This document shows positions 32,126-42,811 of a stretch of 64,000 bases of DNA, piece after piece. The DNA is taken from contig JAMXLM010000040.1 in the NCBI GenBank assembly GCA_024280995.1, forward strand, positions 19,285-83,284, read 5' to 3'. The DNA is from Candidatus Dormiibacterota bacterium (GTDB lineage Bacteria; Chloroflexota; Dormibacteria; Dormibacterales; Dormibacteraceae). The stretch's first letter is position 1, and each line of letters begins with the position of its first letter. A program made the position numbers and the translations under genes. The notes under the pieces were generated by a model. That model worked only from the letters and a program-made list of their open reading frames with translations, searched no databases and was not told the origin of the DNA.

Positions 32126-33193
32126 ATGCGCCGCCCCCTCTGGGGTCCCCTCCTTGCCGTGCTGGCCGGGCTCGTCGTCACAGCGCTCGTCGCTGCCGGC
32201 GTGACCCTCGGCATCCTTCGGGTCCAGTCGCGGACCAATCCACAGCAGGTCAACCTGCGTCCGGGCGTCACCTTGACCCAGGACTCGGCGATCGTCGAGG
32301 CCGCGGCAAAAGGCCGCCCCGCCGTCGTCAGCGTCGTCACTCAGCATCTGCCGACGGTGGTTCGCGGCTCGGGCTACTTCGCCACCAGCGATGGCTACAT
32401 CGTCACGAGCACCAGCGTGGTCGCGGGGGCCAACGGCCTCACCGTCCTCGTGCCGGGCGACTCGACGCCGCACGACGCGCGGCTGGTCGACTACGACTGC
32501 CAGACGGGCGTCGCGGTGATCAAGGTCGACAAGGTGAGCGGCCTGCCGACGCTGGCCTTCGCCGATCCGACGGCGCTGGTCCAGGGGCAGGTCATCGTCG
32601 CGGTCGGCGGGCCGGTCGAGGGCAGCGCGATCACGCCGGGGTACGTGAGCGCGATGCACCGCGTGACGTCGGCGAAGGATCCCGTCAACCTGGGCCACAC
32701 CATCCAGTTCAGCGACACGATCCTGACCAACGTGCCCATCGACGACGGCACATCCGGCGGGCCGCTGCTCAACGTCAGCAGCCAGGTCATCGGCATCGCC
32801 ATGACGTCGCCGGCGCAGCCGCAGGGCTTCGGCCTCAACGTCGCCGACATCCAGGACGACGTGCAGCAGATCCTCTCCACGGGCCAGGTCGCGGTGGCGT
32901 CCCTGGGCGCGAGCACCAGCGACATCACCGCCGAGGGCGCGGAGCTCGGCGGCCTGCCCGAGGGCGCCCAGCTCCTGGCCGTCGACAGGTCCGGCCCTGC
33001 CGCCGCGGCCGGCCTTCAGGTGGGGGACGTGATCACCCAGATCGACGACGTGAAGCTCGACGCCGCGCATCCGATCAGCCTCTTGCTTCGCTCGCGCTTC
33101 CACGGCAGCCAGCGCGTGACGGTGACTTACGAGCGCGGCGGCAGCTCGACCCAGGCCGAGCTCACCTTGACGAGCCAGCACCCGACTTGCTGA
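32126..33193 (+). CDS. HtrA/DegP-like protein with degenerate catalytic triad and PDZ domain
   Basis: The 355-residue protein has a membrane anchor (about 9-30), a trypsin-like domain (about 55-250) and a PDZ domain (about 265-350). In active HtrA the His lies in TNxHVV and the Asp in TDLAV. Here those positions read TSTSVV (Ser97) and TGVAV (Gly128). Ser210 in GTSGGPL is kept. With two of three triad residues gone it is probably not a protease but a binding or sensing protein on the outer membrane face. It overlaps argS by 7 nt. Confidence 0.85.
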   Translation: MRRPLWGPLLAVLAGLVVTALVAAGVTLGILRVQSRTNPQQVNLRPGVTLTQDSAIVEAAAKGRPAVVSVVTQHLPTVVRGSGYFATSDGYIVTSTSVVAGANGLTVLVPGDSTPHDARLVDYDCQTGVAVIKVDKVSGLPTLAFADPTALVQGQVIVAVGGPVEGSAITPGYVSAMHRVTSAKDPVNLGHTIQFSDTILTNVPIDDGTSGGPLLNVSSQVIGIAMTSPAQPQGFGLNVADIQDDVQQILSTGQVAVASLGASTSDITAEGAELGGLPEGAQLLAVDRSGPAAAAGLQVGDVITQIDDVKLDAAHPISLLLRSRFHGSQRVTVTYERGGSSTQAELTLTSQHPTC

Positions 33194-34821
33194 CGGTCCG
33201 CGACGCGATTCAGACGGCGCTGATCGAGGCAGTCCGCGACCTCGGAGTGGATGGAGAGCTTCCGGACCTCGAGCTCGGCCGTGCGAAGGACGCCGGCCAC
33301 GGCGACTACGCCACGTCGGCAGGTCTGAAGCTCGCTCGAGTGCTGCGCCGGCCCCCGGGCCAGATCGCCCAGGAGATCGCGGCGGCGATCGCGGTCCCGG
33401 ATGGCGCCGCTTCCGCCGAAGCGGTCGGAGGCTACGTGAACTTTCGCCTTACCGATGAGTGGCTGCAGAGGCTGGTGTCGAGGGTCGAGCCGCGCTTCGG
33501 CGCCAACGACCTCGGCCATGGCGAAAAGGTCCAGGTGGAGTTCTTGAGCGTAAACCCGACCGGCCCGCTGCACATCGGTCACGGCAGGGGCGCGATCCTC
33601 GGCGACTCGATCGCGCGGCTCCTCCAGTTCACCGGTCACAGCGCGCACCGGGAGTACTACGTCAACGACCAGAACCGCCAGGCACGCCTGTTCGGCGAGT
33701 CGGTGTACGCACGCCTGCACGGGCAGGAGCCGCCTGAAGGCGGCTACGTCGGGGACTACGTGACCGAGATCGCCGAGACGGCGAGGGCGCAGAAGCCTGA
33801 CATCGTCGACAACCTGGACGAGCTCCGAGCGTTCGCGATCGCGGCCATGGTCGACCGCATCCGAGCCAGCGTCGCTCGCCTTGGCGTGCGGTACGACGAA
33901 TGGTTCTACGAGTCGAGGCTGTGGCACGAACAGCTGCCGGAGGAGGCGATCGCCCGGCTGAAGAACGGCGGCTACCTCAAAGAGAAGGAAGGCGCGCTCT
34001 GGTTCGGCGACCCGGCGGAGACGGAGGAGGAAGACCGCGTCGTCTACAAATCGAATGGAGAACCGACGTACTTCGCATCCGATCTTGGCTACCTGCTGAG
34101 CCGCTTCGAGAGACGCGGTTTCGAGCGCGTCGTCGAAGTCTGGGGAGCCGACCATCACGGCTACGTGCCGCGAATGAAGGCCGCCGCGGGCGCGCTCGGC
34201 ATCGACCCGACAAAGCTGGTGATCATCCTCAACCAGCTGGTCAACCTCAAGGAGGGCGCCGCCGCAGGCTCTGGCGGGAAGATGAGCAAGCGCGCCGGGC
34301 GCTTCGTCACCCTCGATGAGCTGATCGACCGGGTCGGTTCGGACGCGGTGCGCTACTTCTATCTACTGCGCTCGCCCGACACCACGATCGAGTTCGACCT
34401 CGAGCTTGCGATCACGCAGGGCAATGAAAACCCGGTCTACTACGCCCAGTACGCCCACGCGCGACTCTCCAACGTCGAGGTGGCCGCTCGCGAGCGCCAT
34501 CGCAACCTGCCCGATGTCGCGAAGGTCGCGCTGCTCTCCCAGCCCTGGGAGCTGGACGTCGCGCGGCAGCTCGCCTTCTGGCCCGGCGTAGTCGAGGACG
34601 CAGCACGCCTGCTCGAGCCGCACCGCATTCCTTATTACGTGCACGACCTGGCGACGTCGGTGCATCGCTTCTACCACGCGGGCAACGCCGAACCCGCGTA
34701 TCGGGTCGTCGTCGACGACCCGGAGTTGACAAGGGCGAGGCTGGAGATCTCGCGGGCCGCGCGTCACACTTTGAAGACCGCGCTCGACCTGATGGGGGTC
34801 AGCGCCCCGGAACGGATGTAA
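33187..34821 (+). CDS. argS: Arginyl-tRNA synthetase
   Basis: The 544-residue class I synthetase shows the N-terminal Add-1 domain, HIGH motif as HIGHGRGAI at about residue 131, the YYVNDQNRQARLFG region, the KMSKS-like KMSKRAGR and the C-terminal DALR anticodon-binding domain. The TTG start overlaps the HtrA-like gene. Length is standard. Confidence 0.97.
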   Translation: MLTVRDAIQTALIEAVRDLGVDGELPDLELGRAKDAGHGDYATSAGLKLARVLRRPPGQIAQEIAAAIAVPDGAASAEAVGGYVNFRLTDEWLQRLVSRVEPRFGANDLGHGEKVQVEFLSVNPTGPLHIGHGRGAILGDSIARLLQFTGHSAHREYYVNDQNRQARLFGESVYARLHGQEPPEGGYVGDYVTEIAETARAQKPDIVDNLDELRAFAIAAMVDRIRASVARLGVRYDEWFYESRLWHEQLPEEAIARLKNGGYLKEKEGALWFGDPAETEEEDRVVYKSNGEPTYFASDLGYLLSRFERRGFERVVEVWGADHHGYVPRMKAAAGALGIDPTKLVIILNQLVNLKEGAAAGSGGKMSKRAGRFVTLDELIDRVGSDAVRYFYLLRSPDTTIEFDLELAITQGNENPVYYAQYAHARLSNVEVAARERHRNLPDVAKVALLSQPWELDVARQLAFWPGVVEDAARLLEPHRIPYYVHDLATSVHRFYHAGNAEPAYRVVVDDPELTRARLEISRAARHTLKTALDLMGVSAPERM

Positions 34822-34840
34822 GGAAAGGAAGGAGCGAGCA

Positions 34841-37196
<2,356 letters not shown>

Positions 37197-37211
37197 AACA
37201 AAGAGGGGGCC

Positions 37212-38168
37212 ATGGAGCAGCAAAGGAGCGGCATTCCTTCCGTCACGCCGGCTGTCGACCTATCGCTGGAGCTAGTCCACGTCACCGAAGCGGCGGCGCT
37301 CGCGAGCGCCGGCTTCCTCGGCAAGGGCGATTCGGAGGCGGTCAGCGACGCCGCGGGGAAGGCGATGCGCCAGGCGCTGGAGCGTTCTTCCGTCACCGGC
37401 GCGGTCGTCCTCAGCCCGCGCCAGCAGCCGCACCTGCCGCTCGGTGCGGTCATACCGGGAGGACCGCGGGTCGTCGACCTGGGCGTCTACCCGGTCGAGG
37501 GAGCGAGCCAGGTCGCGCGCGGCCACATCAACGCGGTGTCGCTGCTCGCGGCCGTCGAGGTTGGCGGCTTCGCCTCACTGCCCGCGGTGGCGCAGATGGA
37601 GAAGTTCGTCGCCGGTCCCCGCTCCCGCGGAGCGATCGACCTCGACGATCCGGTCGCGGACAACCTTCGCCGCATCGCCTTCGCCAATGACGTGCGAGTC
37701 CAGGACCTGACCGTGGCCATCCTCGAGCGGCCGCGGCACCAGGAGCTCATCGCGGACGTCTCCGCCGCCGGGGCCCGGATCCGGACCCTGGAGGAGGGCG
37801 ACTTCGCGAGCGCGGTCATGGCCGCGATCGGCGGGACCGGGATCGACGCGGCGATAGGCTCCGGCGACCTTCACGCGACCCTCCTCGCCGCCTGCGCGGT
37901 GCGCTGCCTGGGGGGTGAGTTCGTCGCCCGGCTGATGCCGCGCAACGAGGAGGAGCGGAACCTGATCGGCGACGAGGTGTCACGCGTCTACGGCCTGGCC
38001 GACCTGGCTCCGGCCGCAGACGTCTCCATAGCGATTACGGGAGTCACTGGCGGCCCGCTCTTGCCCGGCGTGACCTATGGGAGCGGCTTTGCGGAGACCT
38101 GGTCGCTTGCCCTGTCGGCGCGGCAGGGCACCGTCCGCCGGCTGACGACCCGGCATCACCTCGTATAG
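37212..38168 (+). CDS. GlpX-family fructose-1,6-bisphosphatase homologue, probably inactive
   Basis: The 318-residue protein aligns along its whole length with class II FBPase GlpX (ELVHVTEAAALAS, AMRQALE, LTVAILERPRH, RNEEER, TGVTGGPLLPGV). Catalytic positions are lost: the GEGExDEAPM loop reads LSPRQQPHLPL (about 67-77), the Asp of DPxEGT is Tyr93 in YPVEGAS, GGAPEG is GSGDLHA (216-222), and Asp33 of E. coli aligns with Ser. Metal and phosphate binding should fail. It may be regulatory or structural. It follows pyrG by 15 nt. Confidence 0.82.
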   Translation: MEQQRSGIPSVTPAVDLSLELVHVTEAAALASAGFLGKGDSEAVSDAAGKAMRQALERSSVTGAVVLSPRQQPHLPLGAVIPGGPRVVDLGVYPVEGASQVARGHINAVSLLAAVEVGGFASLPAVAQMEKFVAGPRSRGAIDLDDPVADNLRRIAFANDVRVQDLTVAILERPRHQELIADVSAAGARIRTLEEGDFASAVMAAIGGTGIDAAIGSGDLHATLLAACAVRCLGGEFVARLMPRNEEERNLIGDEVSRVYGLADLAPAADVSIAITGVTGGPLLPGVTYGSGFAETWSLALSARQGTVRRLTTRHHLV

Positions 38169-38218
38169 AGAACCCGGATTAGGCGTTTCCCGGTAGGGGT
38201 ATCTATAGGAGTACTCAG

Positions 38219-39106
38219 GTGAGCGAAAACTACCCCTACCAGCCGCCTCAGAGCGGGCAGTACATCCCCCCGCCTTCTTCGTATCAGGCGGGCTCGGACA
38301 TACCGCCCGAGTCGCCCTACCACTACTCGGCTGCGCCACGGCAGTCGAGCCGCGGCCTGCTGGGCTGGCTTGGATCGGGGGCGGTCGCCGTATTCGGAGT
38401 GATCAAGTATTTCGGCCTGTTCCTCGTCAAGCTGCCCGCCTTCGCCACGCTGGCATCGGCTCTTGTCAGCGTCGGGGCGTGGGCGTTGCTCTACGGGTCG
38501 TGGTGGGCCGGCGTGGCGATCGTGGTGATGATCTTCCTTCACGAGATGGGCCACGTCCTGGAGATCAGGCGCCAGGGTATGGCCGCCACTGCTCCGATCT
38601 TCGTTCCGTTCCTCGGGGCCGCGATCTTCCAGCGGTCACACCCGACGGACGCCTTGAAGCAGGCTCAGATCGGCATCGCGGGCCCGATCGCCGGCACGAT
38701 CGCAGCCACGGTTGCGTGGCTCTTGTTCATCGACACCCACAACCCGATCCTCCTGTTCGCGGCCTGGTTCGGCTTCCTGATCAACCTGTTCAACATGCTG
38801 CCCGTCTGGCAGCTGGACGGGGCCTGGGTCCTTGCTCCGGTGTCGCCGTGGTTCCAGGTGGCGGGCATCGCGGCCATCGTGGTCGGGGTGTTCTTCATCC
38901 ACGTTCTGAGCGTGATCGCGATCATCATCGGCGTGCTCGCGATCGGCACCGCTCGGGCCGCCTTCCGCAACGCCAAGAACCCCTACTACACGTCGGTGCC
39001 GATGGGAGCCAGGTGGGCGCTCGGCGCCTCGTGGCTCGGCCTCGTCCTCTACCTGGCGTTCATGACCTTCCAGGCCGAAGGTTTGCTCACTTCGCTGGCT
39101 CGGTAA
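38219..39106 (+). CDS. Site-2 protease (M50) family membrane metalloprotease
   Basis: The 295-residue protein has a Pro/Tyr/Ser-rich N-terminal cytoplasmic tail of about 45 residues, then five or six spans. The zinc site HEMGH lies in the VVMIFLHEMGHVLEI helix (about residue 107) and the third ligand Asp in MLPVWQLDGAW (about 200). S2P enzymes cut substrates inside the membrane in signalling. ATAGGAG precedes the GTG start. Confidence 0.88.
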   Translation: MSENYPYQPPQSGQYIPPPSSYQAGSDIPPESPYHYSAAPRQSSRGLLGWLGSGAVAVFGVIKYFGLFLVKLPAFATLASALVSVGAWALLYGSWWAGVAIVVMIFLHEMGHVLEIRRQGMAATAPIFVPFLGAAIFQRSHPTDALKQAQIGIAGPIAGTIAATVAWLLFIDTHNPILLFAAWFGFLINLFNMLPVWQLDGAWVLAPVSPWFQVAGIAAIVVGVFFIHVLSVIAIIIGVLAIGTARAAFRNAKNPYYTSVPMGARWALGASWLGLVLYLAFMTFQAEGLLTSLAR

Positions 39107-39127
39107 ACTAACCAACCCGGAGAACCC

Positions 39128-39337
39128 ATGAAGGTACAGATTCACCCCACCTTTTACGAAGACGCGCTCGTCACCTGCGCTTGCGGTAACACGTTCACGA
39201 CAGGGTCGACGCGCAAAGAGCTCAAGACCGAGATCTGCTCCGTCTGCCACCCGTTCTTCACGGGCACGCAGCGGATCGTGGACACCGGCGGTCAGGTCGA
39301 GCGGTTCCGGAAGCGGGCTGCTAAGACCAGGGTCTAG
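39128..39337 (+). CDS. rpmE: Ribosomal protein L31 (bL31)
   Basis: The 69-residue protein is the zinc-binding (C+) type: Cys in CACGN and CSVCH form the ribbon, with TGSTRKEL between and [15 protein letters not shown] at the end. It starts the run rpmE-DUF1385-prfA-prmC seen in several Gram-positive and Chloroflexota genomes. TAAACT and a weak CGGAGAA lie upstream of the ATG. Confidence 0.96.
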   Translation: MKVQIHPTFYEDALVTCACGNTFTTGSTRKELKTEICSVCHPFFTGTQRIVDTGGQVERFRKRAAKTRV

Positions 39338-40291
39338 ATGGCGGAGCCGGCGATAGCGGCTCCGGAGGCCACGGCAAAACCCAAGGCCGAGCAACCGTTC
39401 TTCTACGGCGGCCAGGCCGTCATCGAGGGCGTGATGATGCGCGGCAAGAGCCACTACGCGGTGGCGGTGCGCTTGCCGAAGCTCAACCCCGACACCCTGA
39501 AGGGCGAGATCGTCGTGGATCGCGGCGAGCTGAAAGCGCCGATCTACACCAACCCGATCTGGAAGCTGCCGTTCATTCGCGGTCTCGCCCTGATCGGCGA
39601 GCAGCTGCACCTGGGCATGAAGTCACTCATCTGGTCGGCCAACATGAACGCCGGCGCAAACGACGTACAGATCGGCAAGCGGGAGATCACCGGCTCGGTT
39701 GCCGTCGCGGCCGTTTTCGCGCTCGCGCTGTTCATCGGCCTGCCGCTGCTGCTCGCGAGCTTTGCCGTCCACCGAAGCGGCAGCTTCGCGTTCGTGGTGG
39801 TGGAAGGCCTGATCCGGGTCGGCCTGGTGCTCGGCTACCTTTCGGCGATCTCGCTGCTGCCCGACGTGCGGCGCGTGTTCATGTACCACGGCGCGGAGCA
39901 CAAGACGATCAACGCCTTCGAATCGGGCTGGGCGTTGGACGTCCCGTCGGTCCGAAAAGCGAGCACGCTCCACCCGCGCTGCGGGACGGGCTTTCTCCTG
40001 GTGGTGCTGGTTGTGAGCGTGGTCGTATTCAGCGTCGTCGCGCTGTTCCACCCCAACCTTTTCTGGCTCATCGCCAGCCGGCTCCTGGCGATTCCGCTCA
40101 TCGCCGGCTCCGGTTTCGAGCTGATCCGCTACATGGCCCGCCACCGCTACAACCCGATCGTGAAAATCGCGCTGCTGCCCGTGCTGGGCACGCAGAAGTT
40201 CACAACCCGTGAGCCGTCGGACGACATGCTCGAGGTCGCGATCTGCGCGTTCAACAGCGCGCGCCAGGGCGAGGAGGCCGTCGCGGCTTGA
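39338..40291 (+). CDS. DUF1385 membrane protein
   Basis: The 317-residue protein starts directly after the rpmE stop. The N-terminal part has FFYGGQAVIEGVMMRGKSHYAVAVR and the central YHGAEHKTINAFESG, both hallmarks of DUF1385, followed by HPRCGTGFLLVVL and membrane helices. The two His/Glu-rich motifs suggest metal binding. Function is unknown; linkage to rpmE and prfA is conserved in many genomes. Confidence 0.9.
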   Translation: MAEPAIAAPEATAKPKAEQPFFYGGQAVIEGVMMRGKSHYAVAVRLPKLNPDTLKGEIVVDRGELKAPIYTNPIWKLPFIRGLALIGEQLHLGMKSLIWSANMNAGANDVQIGKREITGSVAVAAVFALALFIGLPLLLASFAVHRSGSFAFVVVEGLIRVGLVLGYLSAISLLPDVRRVFMYHGAEHKTINAFESGWALDVPSVRKASTLHPRCGTGFLLVVLVVSVVVFSVVALFHPNLFWLIASRLLAIPLIAGSGFELIRYMARHRYNPIVKIALLPVLGTQKFTTREPSDDMLEVAICAFNSARQGEEAVAA

Positions 40292-40310
40292 TCGCGCCCC
40301 GCGCAGCGGC

Positions 40311-41399
40311 TTGATAGACAGGCTGGACACGATTTCGCGGCGCTACCGCGAGATCGAGAACGAGATGGCGCGCCCGGAGGTCGCCACCGACCACGAGCGA
40401 TTGACGAAGCTCGCCCGCGAGCAGCGGTCGATCCGCGAGATCGTCGAGGCCTACGACGCGTACCGACGCGCGCGCAACGAGGCCGACTCGGCGCGCGAGC
40501 TCCTGCGCCACGAGAAGGACGTCGAGATGCAGGAGTACCTGCGGTCTGAGGAACGGCGCGCGGCGGAGCAGGCGGCGGAGATGGAGGAGCAGCTGAAAGT
40601 CCTGCTTCTTCCGAAGGACCCCAACGACGACAAGGACGTCGTCGTCGAGATCCAGGGCGCCGAAGGTGGGGAGGAGGCCGCGCTGTTCGCGGCCGACCTG
40701 TTCCGCATGTACACGCGATGGGCGGAAAAGAAAGGTTGGAAGGTCGACGTCGTCGACACCTCGCCGACCGAGAAGGGCGGTTTCGACAAGATCGAGTTCG
40801 AGGTCCACGGCCATGGGGCCTACTCGCAGCTGAAGTACGAGGGCGGGGTGCACCGCGTCCAGCGCGTACCCAAGACCGAGGCGCAGGGCCGAATTCACAC
40901 CTCCGCCGCAACCGTCGCGGTCATGCCCGAGGCCGACCCGGTGGAGGTGGAGCTGAAGCCGGAAGACCTGGAGATCAAGGCCTCGACGTCCACCGGTCCT
41001 GGCGGCCAGAGCGTGAACACGACCTACTCGGCGATCCGCATCGTGCACAAGCCGACCGGGCTGGTGGTCAGCATCCAGGACGAGAAGTCACAGCTCCAGA
41101 ATCGGGAGAAGGCGCTGCGCGTCCTCCGCGCCCGCCTCTACGAGATGAAGCTGGCCGAGCAGCAGGAGGCCATCGGCGCTCAGCGCAAGAACATGGTGCG
41201 CAGCGGCAACCGCTCGGAGAAGATCCGGACCTACAACTTCAAGGAGAACCGGGTGACCGACCACCGGATCAACCTGACACTCCACAAGCTCGACCGGGTC
41301 ATGCAGGGCGACCTCGACGACATCGTTTCGGCGCTGATCGCCGCCGAGCGCGCGGCGCAGCTCAACGGCGGCGCCGAACCGCCGGTCACGCGCGCGTGA
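40311..41399 (+). CDS. prfA: Peptide chain release factor 1
   Basis: RF1 ends translation at UAA and UAG. The 362-residue protein has the codon-recognition loop as VPKTEAQGRIHTSAATVAV, and the GGQ motif in STGPGGQSVNTTYSAIR that reaches the peptidyl-transferase centre. The N-terminal coiled domain starts LIDRLDTISRRYREIE, matching RF1 starts, so TTG 40311 is chosen. PrmC, which methylates the GGQ glutamine, is the next gene. Confidence 0.96.
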   Translation: MIDRLDTISRRYREIENEMARPEVATDHERLTKLAREQRSIREIVEAYDAYRRARNEADSARELLRHEKDVEMQEYLRSEERRAAEQAAEMEEQLKVLLLPKDPNDDKDVVVEIQGAEGGEEAALFAADLFRMYTRWAEKKGWKVDVVDTSPTEKGGFDKIEFEVHGHGAYSQLKYEGGVHRVQRVPKTEAQGRIHTSAATVAVMPEADPVEVELKPEDLEIKASTSTGPGGQSVNTTYSAIRIVHKPTGLVVSIQDEKSQLQNREKALRVLRARLYEMKLAEQQEAIGAQRKNMVRSGNRSEKIRTYNFKENRVTDHRINLTLHKLDRVMQGDLDDIVSALIAAERAAQLNGGAEPPVTRA

Positions 41400-42223
41400 C
41401 CATTGTCGAGGTCCTGAAGCTCTCCGCCGACTACCTCCAGAAGCACGGATCGGAATCCGGCCGTCTCGACGCCGAGCTGCTGCTGGCCCACGCGCTGGGC
41501 GTGCGCCGGCTCGACCTCTACCTGAAGTTCGATCAGCCGCTGCACGACCCCGAGCTGAGTGCCTATCGCGCCCTGGTGGCGCTGCGCGCCAGGGGTGAGC
41601 CGGTCGCCTACCTCGTCGGGCACAAGGAGTTCATGGGCCTCGACTTCGAGGTGTCGCCGGACGTCCTGGTCCCGAACCCCGACACCGAGGTGCTCGTCCA
41701 GCGCGCTGTGGAGATCGCGCGCCAGGCGGAGGTAGGCGTCCGCGTGGCGGACGTCGGCACTGGCAGCGGATGCATCGCAGTCTCGGTCGCGCACTACGCG
41801 CCCAACACAGAGGTGTGGGCGACAGACGTCAGCGCAGAGGCGGTAGCCATCGCCGAACGCAACGTGGCAAGGCATCATCTGAACGGCCGGGTTCGCGTCG
41901 AGCATGCCGACTTGATGCAGGGGCTCGCGGGCGAGTTCGACCTCGTCTGCGCGAACCTTCCCTATGTCGCCGCGGGGACGAGGCTGCCCGCAGAGGTCAC
42001 CGCGCAGCCGGCGGGAGCGCTGTACGCCGAAGAGCACGGATCGGCGCTGGTGCGCCGGCTTCTGGCGGAGGCGCCGTCTCGCCTCCGGCACGGAGGCAGA
42101 GTTCTCGCGGAGATAGATCCGTCGATTGCGGACGCCGTGACCGAGATTGCCGCCGGCCGCTTTGCGAATCACCAGCTGCATCGCGACGCGCGCGGCCTCG
42201 TGCGAGTTCTCGAAGCTTGGTGA
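41396..42223 (+). CDS. prmC: Release factor glutamine methyltransferase PrmC (HemK)
   Basis: PrmC methylates the Gln of the release factor GGQ motif. The 275-residue protein has the helical N-terminal domain, the AdoMet loop VADVGTGSGCIAVSVA (about residue 117), and the substrate motif as ANLPYVA (NLPY in place of the common NPPY). GTG overlaps the prfA stop as GTGA. Order prfA-prmC-sua5 is classic. Confidence 0.94.
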   Translation: MTIVEVLKLSADYLQKHGSESGRLDAELLLAHALGVRRLDLYLKFDQPLHDPELSAYRALVALRARGEPVAYLVGHKEFMGLDFEVSPDVLVPNPDTEVLVQRAVEIARQAEVGVRVADVGTGSGCIAVSVAHYAPNTEVWATDVSAEAVAIAERNVARHHLNGRVRVEHADLMQGLAGEFDLVCANLPYVAAGTRLPAEVTAQPAGALYAEEHGSALVRRLLAEAPSRLRHGGRVLAEIDPSIADAVTEIAAGRFANHQLHRDARGLVRVLEAW

Positions 42224-42801
42224 TCAAGCCCACCCAGGCCGGCTTCAGGCGCGCGGCGCAGCTGCTGCGAACCGGCGCGGTGCTCGCTTTTCCCACCGAC
42301 ACCGTTTACGGGCTTGGCGCCAGCGTGGATGACGAGCTGGCGCAGAAGCGCATCTACACGATCAAGGGACGGCCGGTGGGCATGCCGCTGATCCTGATGG
42401 TGGCCGCCGAGTCCCAGCTCGAGGGGTTGGTCCACGTCGACTCGCGCGCCGAAGCGATGATGCGGAAGTGGTGGCCCGGACCGCTCACAGTGATCCTCTG
42501 GGCGATGGGCGGCGGCACCCTCGGCGTGCGCATTCCCAAGCACCAGGTCGCGCTCGGCCTGCTCCGCCATGCCGGCCCGCTGATGACGACGAGCGCCAAC
42601 CTGCATGGGCAGGATCCGGCGATGAACGCCGACGAGGCGGCGGCGCTATCCGGGGTCATGGCGGTCCTCGACGGTGGCGCCGCGCCCGGCGGGACGGCGT
42701 CGACCGTGGTGGACCTCACCGGGCCCGAGCCTCACGTGCTTCGCGAAGGAGCGATCTCGGCCGCCGAGGTGCTCGGTCCGCCCCCGCCGCACGCGGGATA
42801 G
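42220..42801 (+). CDS. L-threonylcarbamoyladenylate synthase (Sua5/YrdC type)
   Basis: This enzyme makes threonylcarbamoyl-AMP for the t6A37 modification of ANN-decoding tRNAs. The 193-residue YrdC domain shows GAVLAFPTDTVYGLGASV, KGRPVGMPLILMV, KWWPGPLTVIL, GVRIPKH and TTSANLHGQ in order. There is no C-terminal Sua5 extension, so it is the short form. GTG overlaps prmC as GTGA. Confidence 0.94.
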   Translation: MIKPTQAGFRRAAQLLRTGAVLAFPTDTVYGLGASVDDELAQKRIYTIKGRPVGMPLILMVAAESQLEGLVHVDSRAEAMMRKWWPGPLTVILWAMGGGTLGVRIPKHQVALGLLRHAGPLMTTSANLHGQDPAMNADEAAALSGVMAVLDGGAAPGGTASTVVDLTGPEPHVLREGAISAAEVLGPPPPHAG

Positions 42802-42804
42802 CAT
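42799..42804 (+). promoter_or_regulatory. -10 box of a leaderless promoter for glyA
   Basis: TAGCAT overlaps the sua5 stop region and ends 7 nt before GTG 42812, giving glyA its own leaderless transcript. Confidence 0.55.
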
Positions 42805-42811
42805 TCGTGAA

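Noticed and set aside
40880..40900. RF1 codon-recognition tripeptide PKT instead of PAT as sign of altered stop-codon reading
   Set aside because: The middle residue varies among RF1 proteins and flanking residues are normal; there is no reason to expect a changed code.
41930..41970. Inactive PrmC because NPPY is NLPY
   Set aside because: The Asn and Pro-Tyr are kept, and the second position tolerates other residues in this methyltransferase family.
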